A DNA stretch of 41,796 nucleotides from Avibacterium volantium_A (lineage in GTDB: Bacteria; Pseudomonadota; Gammaproteobacteria; Enterobacterales; Pasteurellaceae): contig NZ_JBMMGT010000024.1 of assembly GCF_049366555.1 (NCBI RefSeq), forward strand, positions 1 to 41,796, given 5' to 3'. Positions 1-7,954 of this stretch are shown piece by piece. Under the pieces are notes generated by a model, which was not told the DNA's origin, ran no database searches, and saw nothing but the letters and a program-made list of their open reading frames with translations. Numbering within the stretch: position 1 is the first letter of the stretch; every line of letters begins with the position of its first letter. The translations under genes and the position numbers were made by a program.

Positions 1-13
1 TTACTTCCCTTTT

Positions 14-703
14 TTATAGCTGCAAAATCTCTTTCACGAAAGGAATGGTGAGTTTACGTTGCGCCTGTAAAGACGCTTTGTCTAAATCTGCCAACGCTTG
101 GAATAGGGTGTGCATATCGCGATCAAGGCGTTTAAGCAGAAAGTTAGCGGTTTCATCAGGCAGTTCAATGCCACGGGAATGGGCTTTTTGTTGCAGCACC
201 TTGATTTTCTGCTCGTCATCTAAAGGCGCAAGCTGGTAACTTTCTCCCCAAGACAAGCGAGATCGTAAGTCAGGCAATTTCACTGGCAGTGCATTTGGCG
301 ATTGATTAGCACTGATGAGCAAAATGCCTCGTCCTTGTTCGCGCATACGGTTAATCAGGTCAAAAATGGCCAGTTCCCATTCATCATTGCCGATTACCGA
401 TTGAATATCATCTAGGCAAACCAAATCTTGCTGTTCTAAATTTTCCAGCACTTCAGGGGAGAAATATTGCGATTTGCTCAATGGCACATAAATAGAAGGG
501 CGTTGCTGCACTAAAAATTCATTTGAGCAGGCTTTTAGCAAGTGCGTTTTTCCGCTACTTTCCGATCCCCAAACGTAGAAAAACTGCTGTTTCGGATCAG
601 CAAAATTTTTATGCAAGGAGTCCAGCAACAATAAATTATTGTCGGCATAAAAATTCTCAAGGGTTTCTTCATCAATTTGATGAATGGGAAGCGGTAACTG
701 CAA
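14..703 (-). CDS. hda: Hda, DnaA-homologous regulator of replication initiation
   Basis: Hda is an AAA+ protein that, bound to the sliding clamp, stimulates ATP hydrolysis by DnaA (regulatory inactivation of DnaA). Seen: clamp-binding pentapeptide QLPLP at residues 2-6, Walker A GSESSGKT at about 46-53, Walker B LVCLDD at about 94-99, and a C-terminal RKLTIPFVKEIL typical of Hda. The 229 residues match the family. The start is unusual: the only recognised start codon in frame ahead of the clamp motif is TTG at 703, with no clear Shine-Dalgarno. The frame stays open upstream without ATG or GTG. It lies downstream of uraA but behind a terminator, so it probably also has its own weak promoter. 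Identity is secure; the exact start is not. Confidence 0.95.
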   Translation of the reverse strand: MQLPLPIHQIDEETLENFYADNNLLLLDSLHKNFADPKQQFFYVWGSESSGKTHLLKACSNEFLVQQRPSIYVPLSKSQYFSPEVLENLEQQDLVCLDDIQSVIGNDEWELAIFDLINRMREQGRGILLISANQSPNALPVKLPDLRSRLSWGESYQLAPLDDEQKIKVLQQKAHSRGIELPDETANFLLKRLDRDMHTLFQALADLDKASLQAQRKLTIPFVKEILQL

Positions 704-750
704 ATCTAATAACCAATGTGTTCGTAAACTAAAGTGCGGTAAGAATATAC

Positions 751-787
751 AAAAAAAATAGGGATAAATAAAGCCTACCCCTATTTT
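751..787 (-). terminator. Rho-independent terminator after uraA
   Basis: The 9-bp arms AAAATAGGG (755-763) and CCCTATTTT (779-787) pair around a 15-nt loop. Read on the minus strand the stem is followed by a run of eight or more T. It lies 23 bp past the uraA stop and ahead of hda, so it should limit readthrough into hda. Confidence 0.8.
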
Positions 788-809
788 CTGCGTTGAATTT
801 GGTGGAATT

Positions 810-2063
810 TTATTCTTGAATTTCTACCTGATCTTTCGCTTTCGGTAAAATCAAGTTAAGAATAATCGCCACAACCGCACATAAACTAATGCCTTTTAGT
901 GAAATTTCGCCGAAGTTCACGAACATTCCACCGATACCAAAGGTCATCACCACGGAAATAATGCACAGATTGCGCGCTTCGGTAACATCAACTTTGCCAC
1001 GGATTAAGGTACTCATTCCCACAACAGCAATCGAGCCGAACACCAACATCATAATACCGCCCATCACGATAGTTGGAATGGTGGAAAGGAATGCGCCCAC
1101 TTTTCCACAGAAAGAAATGGCAATCGCCCATACAGCTGCCCAAGTCATAATATTTGGATTGAAGTTGCGGGTGAGCATCACCGCGCCTGTTACTTCGGCA
1201 TAAGTGGTATTTGGTGGGCCACCTAATAATGAAGCCGCAGTGGTTGCCGCGCCATCACCCAACAAAGTGCGGTGTAATCCTGGTTTTTTTAGAAAATCTT
1301 TACCTGTTACCGAGCTAATCGCCATAATCCCGCCAACGTGTTCAACCGCAGGAGCAATGGCGATAGGTAAAAGATATAAAATCGCTTCCAGTTTAAATTC
1401 TGGTGTGGTGATATTTGGCAGACTGAACCAAGGTGCGTCTAGTACAGGTTGGAAATTGATTAAGCCTAAAAATAAGCACAGCACATAACCTGCGGTGATC
1501 CCAAACATAATCGGGATTAATTTCATAATGCCTTTCGCGAACACCGCAACAGAAAGGGTAGTCAGCAAGGTAACCATTGAAACAAGCACTGCATCATTGT
1601 ATTCATAGGCAGAATTTTTGCCCAATGCCATATCCACCGCCACAGGTGCTAAACCCATACCGATAATAATGATCACAGGGCCAACCACCACAGGAGGAAA
1701 CACTTTTTGCAGCGCTTCGGCACCTCTTAATTTAACTAAGGTGCTCAGTGTAAAATACACTAAGCCCGTGCAGGCAAGTCCGCCCATGGTTACCGCAATG
1801 CCCCAAGTGGTAACGCCATATTGGATTGGTGCGATGAAAGCAAAAGAAGATGCCAGAAAAATTGGCACTTGTTTTCCCGTGCATAATTGGAACAGCAATG
1901 TTCCCACGCCAGCGGTTAATAAGGCGGTGTTGGCATCTAGCCCGGTAATTAACGGCACAAGCACTAACGCACCAAAGGCCACAAACAACATTTGCAAGCC
2001 GACAAAAGCTTGCTTCGCTTTACTTTCCACCTCGACAGGTGCATTTGGATTGGTTTTTGTCAT
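810..2063 (-). CDS. uraA: Uracil permease UraA
   Basis: Inner-membrane uracil:proton symporter of the nucleobase/cation symporter-2 family. The 417-residue protein is almost entirely hydrophobic and fits the 14-span fold. It carries ASSFAFIAP after TM2 and the AIAPAVEHVGG motif that holds a conserved transport glutamate. The ATG at 2063 (protein begins MTKTNPNAP) is preferred over the longer open frame to 2141. The extension is charged, unlike the family, and would run into the upp terminator hairpin; a GAGAG lies upstream of the chosen ATG. It follows upp on the same strand, the usual salvage pair: uptake by UraA, conversion to UMP by Upp. Confidence 0.95.
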   Translation of the reverse strand: MTKTNPNAPVEVESKAKQAFVGLQMLFVAFGALVLVPLITGLDANTALLTAGVGTLLFQLCTGKQVPIFLASSFAFIAPIQYGVTTWGIAVTMGGLACTGLVYFTLSTLVKLRGAEALQKVFPPVVVGPVIIIIGMGLAPVAVDMALGKNSAYEYNDAVLVSMVTLLTTLSVAVFAKGIMKLIPIMFGITAGYVLCLFLGLINFQPVLDAPWFSLPNITTPEFKLEAILYLLPIAIAPAVEHVGGIMAISSVTGKDFLKKPGLHRTLLGDGAATTAASLLGGPPNTTYAEVTGAVMLTRNFNPNIMTWAAVWAIAISFCGKVGAFLSTIPTIVMGGIMMLVFGSIAVVGMSTLIRGKVDVTEARNLCIISVVMTFGIGGMFVNFGEISLKGISLCAVVAIILNLILPKAKDQVEIQE

Positions 2064-2126
2064 TTTAAGTTTCAACTCTCTGTCTGAATTAACTTTAAAA
2101 AAACGCTTTATTTGCATAAAACGCGC

Positions 2127-2152
2127 GGAAAAAAACGGCATAAATGCCGTTT
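2127..2152 (-). terminator. Terminator/attenuator between upp and uraA
   Basis: Perfect 8-bp arms AAACGGCA (2133-2140) and TGCCGTTT (2145-2152) with a TAAA loop are followed on the minus strand by six T then CC. The hairpin starts 11 bp past the upp stop and lies 64 bp before the uraA ATG. It should lower uraA expression relative to upp. Confidence 0.8.
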
Positions 2153-2162
2153 CTAAAAAAGG

Positions 2163-2789
2163 TTATTTTGTGCCAAAAATCTTATCGCCTGCATCACCCA
2201 AGCCCGGGATAATGTAGCCTTGCTCATTTAATTTTTGATCGATAGAAGCGGTATATAATTCCACATCTGGGTGCGCTTTTTCTAACGCCGCAATCCCTTC
2301 AGGAGCAGCCACTAGCACTAAAACTTTAATTTGATTACAGCCTTTTTCTTTTAACAAATCAATGGTTGCAATCATCGAACCGCCTGTTGCCAGCATTGGA
2401 TCTACCACGATTGCTAAGCGTTCTTCTAAATCACTGGCTAATTTTTGGAAGTAAGGCACAGGTTGAAGGGTTTCTTCATCACGGTACATACCCACCACGC
2501 TAATTCTCGCACTTGGGATATGCTCTAACACGCCGTCCATCATTCCTAGACCTGCACGCAGAATTGGCACAACGGTTACTTTCTTACCTTTAATGCGATC
2601 CACTTCCACAGGGCCGCACCAGCCGTCAATGATGACTTTTTCCGTTTCTAAATCTGCCGTTGCTTCATAAGTAAGCAAGCTACCCACTTCCGTGGCTAAT
2701 TCACGGAAATCTTTGGTGCTAACATCAGCGGCACGCATTAAACCGAGTTTGTGTTTGACTAATGGATGTTTGACTTCAACAATTTTCAT
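2163..2789 (-). CDS. upp: Uracil phosphoribosyltransferase
   Basis: Converts uracil and PRPP to UMP and pyrophosphate in pyrimidine salvage. The 208-residue protein begins MKIVEVKHPL as in E. coli Upp. Seen: PILRAGLGMMDG at about residues 75-86, the PRPP loop VVDPMLATGGS at about 128-138, and the C-terminal GLGDAGDKIFGTK uracil-binding end. The ATG at 2789 has AGGGG six bases upstream. The longer open frame to 2873 is rejected because it adds 28 residues unlike the family and has no ribosome site. It is first in the upp-uraA unit. Confidence 0.97.
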   Translation of the reverse strand: MKIVEVKHPLVKHKLGLMRAADVSTKDFRELATEVGSLLTYEATADLETEKVIIDGWCGPVEVDRIKGKKVTVVPILRAGLGMMDGVLEHIPSARISVVGMYRDEETLQPVPYFQKLASDLEERLAIVVDPMLATGGSMIATIDLLKEKGCNQIKVLVLVAAPEGIAALEKAHPDVELYTASIDQKLNEQGYIIPGLGDAGDKIFGTK

Positions 2790-2872
2790 CTGTAACCCCT
2801 TATTTCGACCCGTAAAAATAAAATCGACAAATTCTAAATCAAAGTAACGAAAATGAACAGCGAAATTATGCA

Positions 2873-2911
2873 AAATCAGTGAAAAAAAGTGCGGTGCGTT
2901 TTCACTGATTT
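2873..2911. terminator. Hairpin after ubiC with an uptake signal in its loop
   Basis: Perfect 13-bp arms AAATCAGTGAAAA (2873-2885) and TTTTCACTGATTT (2899-2911) enclose a 13-nt loop holding the core AAGTGCGGT (2887-2895). A seven-T run follows in the plus direction. On the minus strand, where ubiC ends at 2931, the T tract is short. It is the probable terminator of the his-ubiC operon and also insulates upp. Confidence 0.65.
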
Positions 2912-2930
2912 TTTTAATATAAAGGAAAGA

Positions 2931-3434
2931 TCAAGTTGGAAAACGGAAATCTGCGAGAAATAACTCTTTGATTTGTAAAGGATACCCTTTGAGATCAAAA
3001 TCAGAATAGCGCGCATAAAGCCCCGTTTCAGGATCTTGCCGCCAATATAGCGAAACACGCTGCATAGGTTGTTTAAATAACCACAAACCAATGGGCTGTT
3101 CACCCAGTTGAAGCACATATTGCGCCACATTCTGCACGGTGGTTTGAGGAAGTGTCGTTTGCGCAAAAATCCACGGCGTGCCATCGCCTTTCAGCAATAC
3201 TTCGCGTAACCAAATTTTCTCAAGTGCGGTGCTTTTTGGCGAAATTTTTTCGCTTAAATTTTCTTGCCAGCCTTGATGAATCACTTCTACGCGAAGTTGC
3301 TGGCAGGCTTGCTGTAATTTCTGCGTGAGCGAGCCTTGATGTTGCACCCATTGGGCAATTTCAGGCGCAGCAAAATGCCCTGATGTTTGCCAATCAGGGC
3401 GAGCGAGTAATTCACGATAACGTTCAAAATCCAT
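2931..3434 (-). CDS. ubiC: Chorismate lyase UbiC
   Basis: Removes pyruvate from chorismate to give 4-hydroxybenzoate, the first committed step of ubiquinone synthesis, in the cytoplasm. The 167 residues match the family size. WLRE at 75-78 carries the substrate arginine (R77, R76 in E. coli) and KELFLADF near the end carries the conserved glutamate (E157, E155 in E. coli). KGDGTPWIFAQTTLP matches the family core. It lies 9 bp after hisIE on the same strand with no terminator between, so it is likely the last gene of the his operon rather than part of a ubiCA pair. The ribosome site is weak, consistent with coupling to hisIE. USS 3222 encodes part of the protein. Confidence 0.9.
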   Translation of the reverse strand: MDFERYRELLARPDWQTSGHFAAPEIAQWVQHQGSLTQKLQQACQQLRVEVIHQGWQENLSEKISPKSTALEKIWLREVLLKGDGTPWIFAQTTLPQTTVQNVAQYVLQLGEQPIGLWLFKQPMQRVSLYWRQDPETGLYARYSDFDLKGYPLQIKELFLADFRFPT

Positions 3435-3443
3435 TTTTTAGAC

Positions 3444-4070
3444 TTATTTTTGATGACGTTCTTTCAGCTTAGCGATAATATCCGCCCAGCTCAAGTCGGC
3501 ATCTTGCAATAACACGGTTAAGTGATAAGCCAAATCCGCCGCCTCGCAAATGGTTTCTTCGCGATCTTTCACGGTTGCCGCCAGCGCAGTTTCCACGCCT
3601 TCTTCCCCCACTTTCTGTGCAATGCGTTTTGTGCCTCGTGCATAGAGATGTGCGGTGTAAGAACTTTCAGGATTAGCCCCTTTACGGCTAGCAATCAAGC
3701 GTTCTAATTTGCTAAAAAAGATCCAATCAGGCTCGTTTTTATTTTCAAATTGGTGGAAGCAACTTTCTTCCCCTGTATGACAGGTTTCACCGATAGGATC
3801 GGCAAGGATTAATAGCGTATCGTTATCACAATCCAAACTTATATCCACCACATTGAGGAAATGCCCCGAGCTTTCCCCCTTTGTCCATAAGCGTTGTTTT
3901 GTGCGTGAATAAAAAGTAACACGTTGTTCTGCAAGCGTTTTCTCAAGGGCTTCCGTATTCATATAGCCCAACATTAACACTTCACAAGTGCGGGCATTTT
4001 GCACAATAACAGGCAGCAAACCACCTACTTTTTGCCAGTTGATTTTATTCGTTAATACTTGATTTGCCAT
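3444..4070 (-). CDS. hisI: Bifunctional phosphoribosyl-AMP cyclohydrolase / phosphoribosyl-ATP pyrophosphatase
   Basis: HisIE fusion catalysing steps 2 and 3 of histidine synthesis. The N-terminal half (about residues 1-115) is the cyclohydrolase, with GYMNTEAL, SRTKQRLWTKGESSGH and the metal-binding DCDNDTLL and GETCHTG stretches. The C-terminal half (about 120-208) is the MazG-like pyrophosphatase with KVGEEGVETALAA and EAADLAYHL. The ATG at 4070 is chosen: GAGGAA lies just upstream and it starts one base after the hisF TAA. The GTG four codons earlier would overlap hisF and lacks family support. The 208 residues are normal for the fusion. Confidence 0.95.
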   Translation of the reverse strand: MANQVLTNKINWQKVGGLLPVIVQNARTCEVLMLGYMNTEALEKTLAEQRVTFYSRTKQRLWTKGESSGHFLNVVDISLDCDNDTLLILADPIGETCHTGEESCFHQFENKNEPDWIFFSKLERLIASRKGANPESSYTAHLYARGTKRIAQKVGEEGVETALAATVKDREETICEAADLAYHLTVLLQDADLSWADIIAKLKERHQK

Positions 4071-4071
4071 T

Positions 4072-4851
4072 TTATTCCTCACATCTCACTTCAATATTCT
4101 CATTGCGTAAATAACGTTTTAATTCGCCAATATCAATAATCCGCTTATGAAACACACTCGCTGCCAGCGCACCGTCCACTTTGGCTTCAATAAAGGCATC
4201 GCGGAAATGGGCCATTTCGCCTGCGCCGCCTGAAGCAATGAGTGGCACGTTGCACACATCACGCACTTTTTTAAGCTGCACTAAATCATAGCCTTGGCGC
4301 ACACCGTCTTGGTTCATCATATTCAGCACGATCTCGCCCGCGCCGCGTTTTTGCACTTCTTGCACCCAATCCAGGGTTTGCCAGTGGGTCTGGCGGGTGC
4401 GTTTTTCATCACCAGTGTATTGATTGACCCAATATTTATCTTGTTCGGCATCATACCAAGTGTCGATCCCCACCACAATCGCTTGCACGCCAAAGCGATC
4501 CGCTAAGCGAGAGATTAACTCGGGATCGGCAAGTGCGGGGGAATTTATCGAAATTTTATCTGCGCCAAAGGTAAAAATTTGCTCGGCATCCGCAATGGTC
4601 TTGATTCCACCCGCCACACAAAACGGAATATTGATCTCTTTCGCTACACGTTCCACCCAGCTTTTATCCACTGTGCGCCCATCTGATGAGGCGGTGATGT
4701 CGTAAAACACCAGTTCGTCTGCGCCTTCTTCCGCATAGCGTTTCGCCAAGGGAACAATATCGCCAATAATTTCGTGATTGCGAAATTGTACGCCTTTCAC
4801 CACCTGTCCATCACGAACATCTAAGCAAGGAATTATGCGTTTTGCCAACAT
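4072..4851 (-). CDS. hisF: Imidazole glycerol phosphate synthase cyclase subunit HisF
   Basis: TIM-barrel cyclase subunit that pairs with HisH to make imidazole glycerol phosphate and AICAR from PRFAR and ammonia. The protein opens with MLAKRIIPCLDVRDGQVVKG, including catalytic D11, and has GIDTWYDAEQDKYWVNQYTG mid-protein and LIASGGAGE near the end. At 259 residues it is normal. Its first 19 bases overlap the hisA end, which suggests translational coupling. A near-uptake signal, AAGTGCGGG at 4531-4539, lies over the conserved SPALADP segment. Confidence 0.97.
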   Translation of the reverse strand: MLAKRIIPCLDVRDGQVVKGVQFRNHEIIGDIVPLAKRYAEEGADELVFYDITASSDGRTVDKSWVERVAKEINIPFCVAGGIKTIADAEQIFTFGADKISINSPALADPELISRLADRFGVQAIVVGIDTWYDAEQDKYWVNQYTGDEKRTRQTHWQTLDWVQEVQKRGAGEIVLNMMNQDGVRQGYDLVQLKKVRDVCNVPLIASGGAGEMAHFRDAFIEAKVDGALAASVFHKRIIDIGELKRYLRNENIEVRCEE

Positions 4852-5582
4852 TGAATTGCCTCCGCCACGTCAAATTTTCCTTCTAGTAACGCACGACCCA
4901 CAATCACGCCAGCCACGCCCGTGTTTTTTAACGCAGCAATGTCTGCCAACGAGCCAATGCCGCCTGAAGATTGAAATTCAATCTTCGGAAAAGCAGCGCA
5001 AATTTCTTGGTATAAGGCGACATTTGAGCCTTGCAATGTGCCATCACGAGAAATATCGGTGCATAAAACGTGTTGTAAGCCCACTTGGCGGAAATCGTCA
5101 ATCACTTGCTCTAAGGTCAGCGGACTGGTTTCTTGCCAGCCGTGAATGGCGATGCGTTTTTCACCGTCCACGATATGAATATCTAAGGCTAAAACGAATT
5201 TTTCCGCACCGTATTTTTGAAACCATTGCTTCACCATTTCAGGCTGCTTAACCGCCGTTGATCCAATGACCACACGGTTTGCCCCAACACGCAATAGATC
5301 CGCCACATCTTGCTCTGTGCGAATGCCCCCGCCCACTTGAATATGAGCTTGCGTGGTGGCAATGATTTCGCCAATAAGTTTAGTTTGGCGTTGGCTTGGA
5401 TCTTTCGCGCCGGTTAAATCCACCAAATGCAACTGCTTCGCCCCTTGCGATAAATAATGTTGAAATTGTGCAATGGGGTTGTCGCTGTATTGTGTTTGCT
5501 GTGCGTAATCCCCTTGGTATAAGCGCACGACCTTGCCATCAATCAGATCAAGTGCGGGGATAATTTGTGATGTTTTTTTCAT
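4833..5582 (-). CDS. hisA: ProFAR isomerase HisA
   Basis: Isomerises ProFAR to PRFAR in histidine synthesis, with the same TIM-barrel ancestry as HisF. The N-terminal IIPALDLIDGKVVRLYQGDY carries the catalytic aspartate (about D11). GGGIRTEQDVADLL and DISRDGTLQGSN are the phosphate-binding and second catalytic regions. The length of 249 is typical. It starts 23 bp after the thioredoxin-like gene that separates it from hisH. Another near-uptake signal (AAGTGCGGG, 5550-5558) lies over the IPALD segment. Confidence 0.97.
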   Translation of the reverse strand: MKKTSQIIPALDLIDGKVVRLYQGDYAQQTQYSDNPIAQFQHYLSQGAKQLHLVDLTGAKDPSQRQTKLIGEIIATTQAHIQVGGGIRTEQDVADLLRVGANRVVIGSTAVKQPEMVKQWFQKYGAEKFVLALDIHIVDGEKRIAIHGWQETSPLTLEQVIDDFRQVGLQHVLCTDISRDGTLQGSNVALYQEICAAFPKIEFQSSGGIGSLADIAALKNTGVAGVIVGRALLEGKFDVAEAIQCWQNA

Positions 5583-5605
5583 TGTTGTGTTCTCTTTTGT
5601 TTTTA

Positions 5606-6100
5606 TTAACTAAGCCATAAACGTAATTTCAAGCCCCATGGGCTGCTTAAGCCTGTGGTAGTGTGAACGATTTTACCGTTTTTAATAATGATAATACTTG
5701 GCGTAACCTGAATTTGCCATTGGGCGGAAAGCGTCCCTTTTGGATCATTTACGGTCAAAAAATCATATTGGTGTTGCTGTAGGTAGTCTTGTACCGCTTG
5801 ATCATTGCCTGATTTTAAAGCCACGCTCACCACTTGCACGCCATCGTTGGCAAGGCTTGCAATGCTTGGCGAAGTGAGCGAGCAAATGCTGCACCAACTG
5901 CCCCAAAAGTAGAGTAGGACAGGTTTCTCTTTGCTGAGCTTAGCTAACTGAACGCTTTCCTCATTCAATGCAAGCAAAGTCTGTTGCAAAGCATTTTCTG
6001 GGGTATTAGGTCGCTGCCAATAATCCATTGCGAAAGAGATCGCGCCAAATAATAAGGCAAAAATGAGCAGATTTTTCACCGCCCTTTTGATTTTATTCAT
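5606..6100 (-). CDS. ScsD/TlpA-like membrane-anchored thioredoxin (protein disulfide oxidoreductase)
   Basis: The 164-residue protein has a basic N-terminus and one hydrophobic segment (about residues 9-24), an uncleaved anchor or signal, then a thioredoxin fold facing the periplasm. The active site is WCSIC (C70, C73) and the cis-proline is VTP (P134). The AMDYWQRP after the anchor resembles ScsD/DsbE-like proteins. It probably reduces or shuffles disulfides of periplasmic proteins; the client is unknown. Its ATG shares one base with the hisH stop (TAATG), and hisA follows after 23 bp, so it is expressed with histidine genes despite no known role there. It could instead serve cytochrome c maturation or copper tolerance. 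No DsbD-like partner is in the window. Confidence 0.8.
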   Translation of the reverse strand: MNKIKRAVKNLLIFALLFGAISFAMDYWQRPNTPENALQQTLLALNEESVQLAKLSKEKPVLLYFWGSWCSICSLTSPSIASLANDGVQVVSVALKSGNDQAVQDYLQQHQYDFLTVNDPKGTLSAQWQIQVTPSIIIIKNGKIVHTTTGLSSPWGLKLRLWLS

Positions 6101-6693
6101 TACAGATTTTCCATAAAATTCCGCAATAATTGCTCGCCCACCTTGCCTGAACGCTCGGGGTGAAATTGCACGCCGTAGAAGTTATTTCTTGCAATCGCCG
6201 CAGAAAATGGCACGCCATAATCGCTAGTGGCAATGGTATTTTCATTCGGCAATACGGCATAACTATGCACAAAATAGAAATAGCTGTCTTGCGGAATATG
6301 CTCAAATAGCGGGTGGTGATCCTGATAATGTACCTTATTCCAGCCCATATGCGGTAGCGGCAAGCCTTTGTTTGGCAATAATTCCGTCTTTCCCTGAATG
6401 AGTTTGAGCGTGCTGATCTCACCCTCCGCTGAATAATCGGTCATTAATTGCATTCCCAAACAAATGCCTAAAACGGGCTGGCTGAGCTGGGTTAAAATGT
6501 CCGTTAATTGGCGAGCTTGCATACTTTGCATTGCCGCCAGTGCCGTACCAACACCGGGTAAAACCAGTTTTTCCGCTTGCTGAATTGTGGTGTGATTGTC
6601 CGTAATTTCCGCCTGATAGCCCAAACGCTCAAACGCAAATTTCACTGAAGAAAGATTAGCACAGCCTGTGTTGATGATAGTAATGGTTTGCAT
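6100..6693 (-). CDS. hisH: Imidazole glycerol phosphate synthase glutamine amidotransferase subunit HisH
   Basis: Class I glutamine amidotransferase that supplies ammonia to HisF. The catalytic triad is visible: C78 in LGICLGMQ, H178 and E180 in VQFHPERSG. GVGTALAAM forms the oxyanion region. The 197 residues are typical. It is separated from hisB by 116 bp, the longest gap in the operon. Its stop overlaps the start of the thioredoxin-like gene, not hisA as is usual. Confidence 0.96.
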   Translation of the reverse strand: MQTITIINTGCANLSSVKFAFERLGYQAEITDNHTTIQQAEKLVLPGVGTALAAMQSMQARQLTDILTQLSQPVLGICLGMQLMTDYSAEGEISTLKLIQGKTELLPNKGLPLPHMGWNKVHYQDHHPLFEHIPQDSYFYFVHSYAVLPNENTIATSDYGVPFSAAIARNNFYGVQFHPERSGKVGEQLLRNFMENL

Positions 6694-6809
6694 TGTTTTC
6701 TGAATTTCCTAGCTTTCTTGTTGTTTTTGTTCAAAATTTTCGATTTCTTACTAGTAATAAACGGTATTCAATTACGTCCGCAGTGCGGTCGCAATTTTAT
6801 CCATAATAA

Positions 6810-7904
6810 TTAAAGAAGACCCTTACTACTCGGCATTTCATTGCCTTCAATACGAATGGCTTGTCTTAAGGTGCGTCCGAACACTTTAAACAGGCTTTCG
6901 ATTTTGTGGTGATCGTTATCGCCACTGGTTTTTAAGTGTAAGGTGGCGAGCATTGTAAATGCAAGGGATTGGAAAAAATGTTCCGTCATTTCCGTGCTGA
7001 AATCGCCTACTTTTTCTCGTTTAAATTTGGCTTTGAATTTGAAATAAGGACGCCCTGAAAGATCCAACGCACATTCTGCTTTGCATTCGTCCATTGGTAA
7101 CACGAAACCAAAGCGTGCAATGCCGCGTTTGTCGCCAATGACTTGTTTCAACGCCGTGCCGAGCGCAAGTGCGGTGTCTTCCACGGTGTGGTGTTCGTCA
7201 ATGTGTAAATCCCCTTTGCAGTTTACGTTCATTCTAAAACCGCCGTGGGTGGCAATTTGATCAAGCATATGATCGAAAAATCCCACGCCTGTTTGAATTT
7301 CATTTACGCCTGTTTCATCTAGCCAAACTTGCACTTTAATGTCGGTTTCCTTGGTTTTGCGTACCACTTCAGCATAGCGCGGTTGGCGCTCGCCAATATT
7401 GGTTACAGGCTCGTTCAACAGTTTTTCGGCAATCAGATCCCAATTGAGTTTTTCTGGGTGATATTGCAGGGCTTGAATGCCTAAGTTTTCTGCCAGTTGC
7501 ACATCGGTAGCGCGATCGCCAATTACAAAGCTGGTGGCAGGATCAAATAACTGCTTTTCAATATATTTTTTCAGTAATTTCGTTTTGGGTTTACGACATT
7601 GACAGTTGTCTTCAGGCTTGTGCGGACAAATTAAAATATCATCAAATTCAATGCCTTGTGAACGGAAAAGATCAAGCATTGCATTATGCGGTTTATCAAA
7701 ATCTTCTTTAGGAAAGGAATCTGTGCCTAAGCCATCTTGATTTGAAACCATCACAAAACGATATTTCTTTTTCAATTTTAATAGTGCAGGAATCACATTT
7801 TTTTCAAATTTTAATTTCTCTAAACGATCAATTTGAAAATCGGTTTTCGGTTCGTCAATTAATGTGCCATCACGGTCGATAAATAAGATTGATTGCTGTG
7901 TCAT
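6810..7904 (-). CDS. hisB: Bifunctional histidinol-phosphatase / imidazoleglycerol-phosphate dehydratase HisB
   Basis: Fusion enzyme for two non-adjacent steps of histidine synthesis. The N-terminal HAD phosphatase has FIDRDGTL (D10 nucleophile, D12) and a zinc loop CPHKPEDNCQCRKPK. The C-terminal dehydratase has the paired metal motifs DEHHTVEDTALALG and DNDHHKIESLFK. The ATG at 7904 (MTQQSILFIDRDG) with AAAGGAAAACC upstream is chosen over the open frame to 7955, which has an unrelated 17-residue lead. The length of 364 matches the enteric fusion. USS 7167 codes for the TAL of VEDTALAL. Confidence 0.97.
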   Translation of the reverse strand: MTQQSILFIDRDGTLIDEPKTDFQIDRLEKLKFEKNVIPALLKLKKKYRFVMVSNQDGLGTDSFPKEDFDKPHNAMLDLFRSQGIEFDDILICPHKPEDNCQCRKPKTKLLKKYIEKQLFDPATSFVIGDRATDVQLAENLGIQALQYHPEKLNWDLIAEKLLNEPVTNIGERQPRYAEVVRKTKETDIKVQVWLDETGVNEIQTGVGFFDHMLDQIATHGGFRMNVNCKGDLHIDEHHTVEDTALALGTALKQVIGDKRGIARFGFVLPMDECKAECALDLSGRPYFKFKAKFKREKVGDFSTEMTEHFFQSLAFTMLATLHLKTSGDNDHHKIESLFKVFGRTLRQAIRIEGNEMPSSKGLL

Positions 7905-7954
7905 TTTGGTTTTCCTTTTATTTGTAATAAATAAGTGCGGTGGTTTTTTTTTCA

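Noticed and set aside
2064..2141. A longer N-terminus for uraA
   Set aside because: The added 26 residues are charged and overlap the upp terminator hairpin; the ATG at 2063 fits the family.
1618..2217. A 199-codon open frame on the plus strand
   Set aside because: It is antisense to uraA and upp, with no ribosome site and no recognisable protein; it reflects the codon pattern of uraA.
2876..3184. A 102-codon minus-strand frame
   Set aside because: It overlaps ubiC in another frame, and ubiC has clear family motifs.
4778..5251. A 157-codon plus-strand frame
   Set aside because: It overlaps hisF and hisA entirely in antisense and has no family features.
6694..6809. An internal promoter in the hisB-hisH gap
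   Set aside because: The 116-bp gap is long, but I found no pair of hexamers with good spacing; only a small CCGC-AGT-GCGG hairpin, a near-match to the uptake signal.
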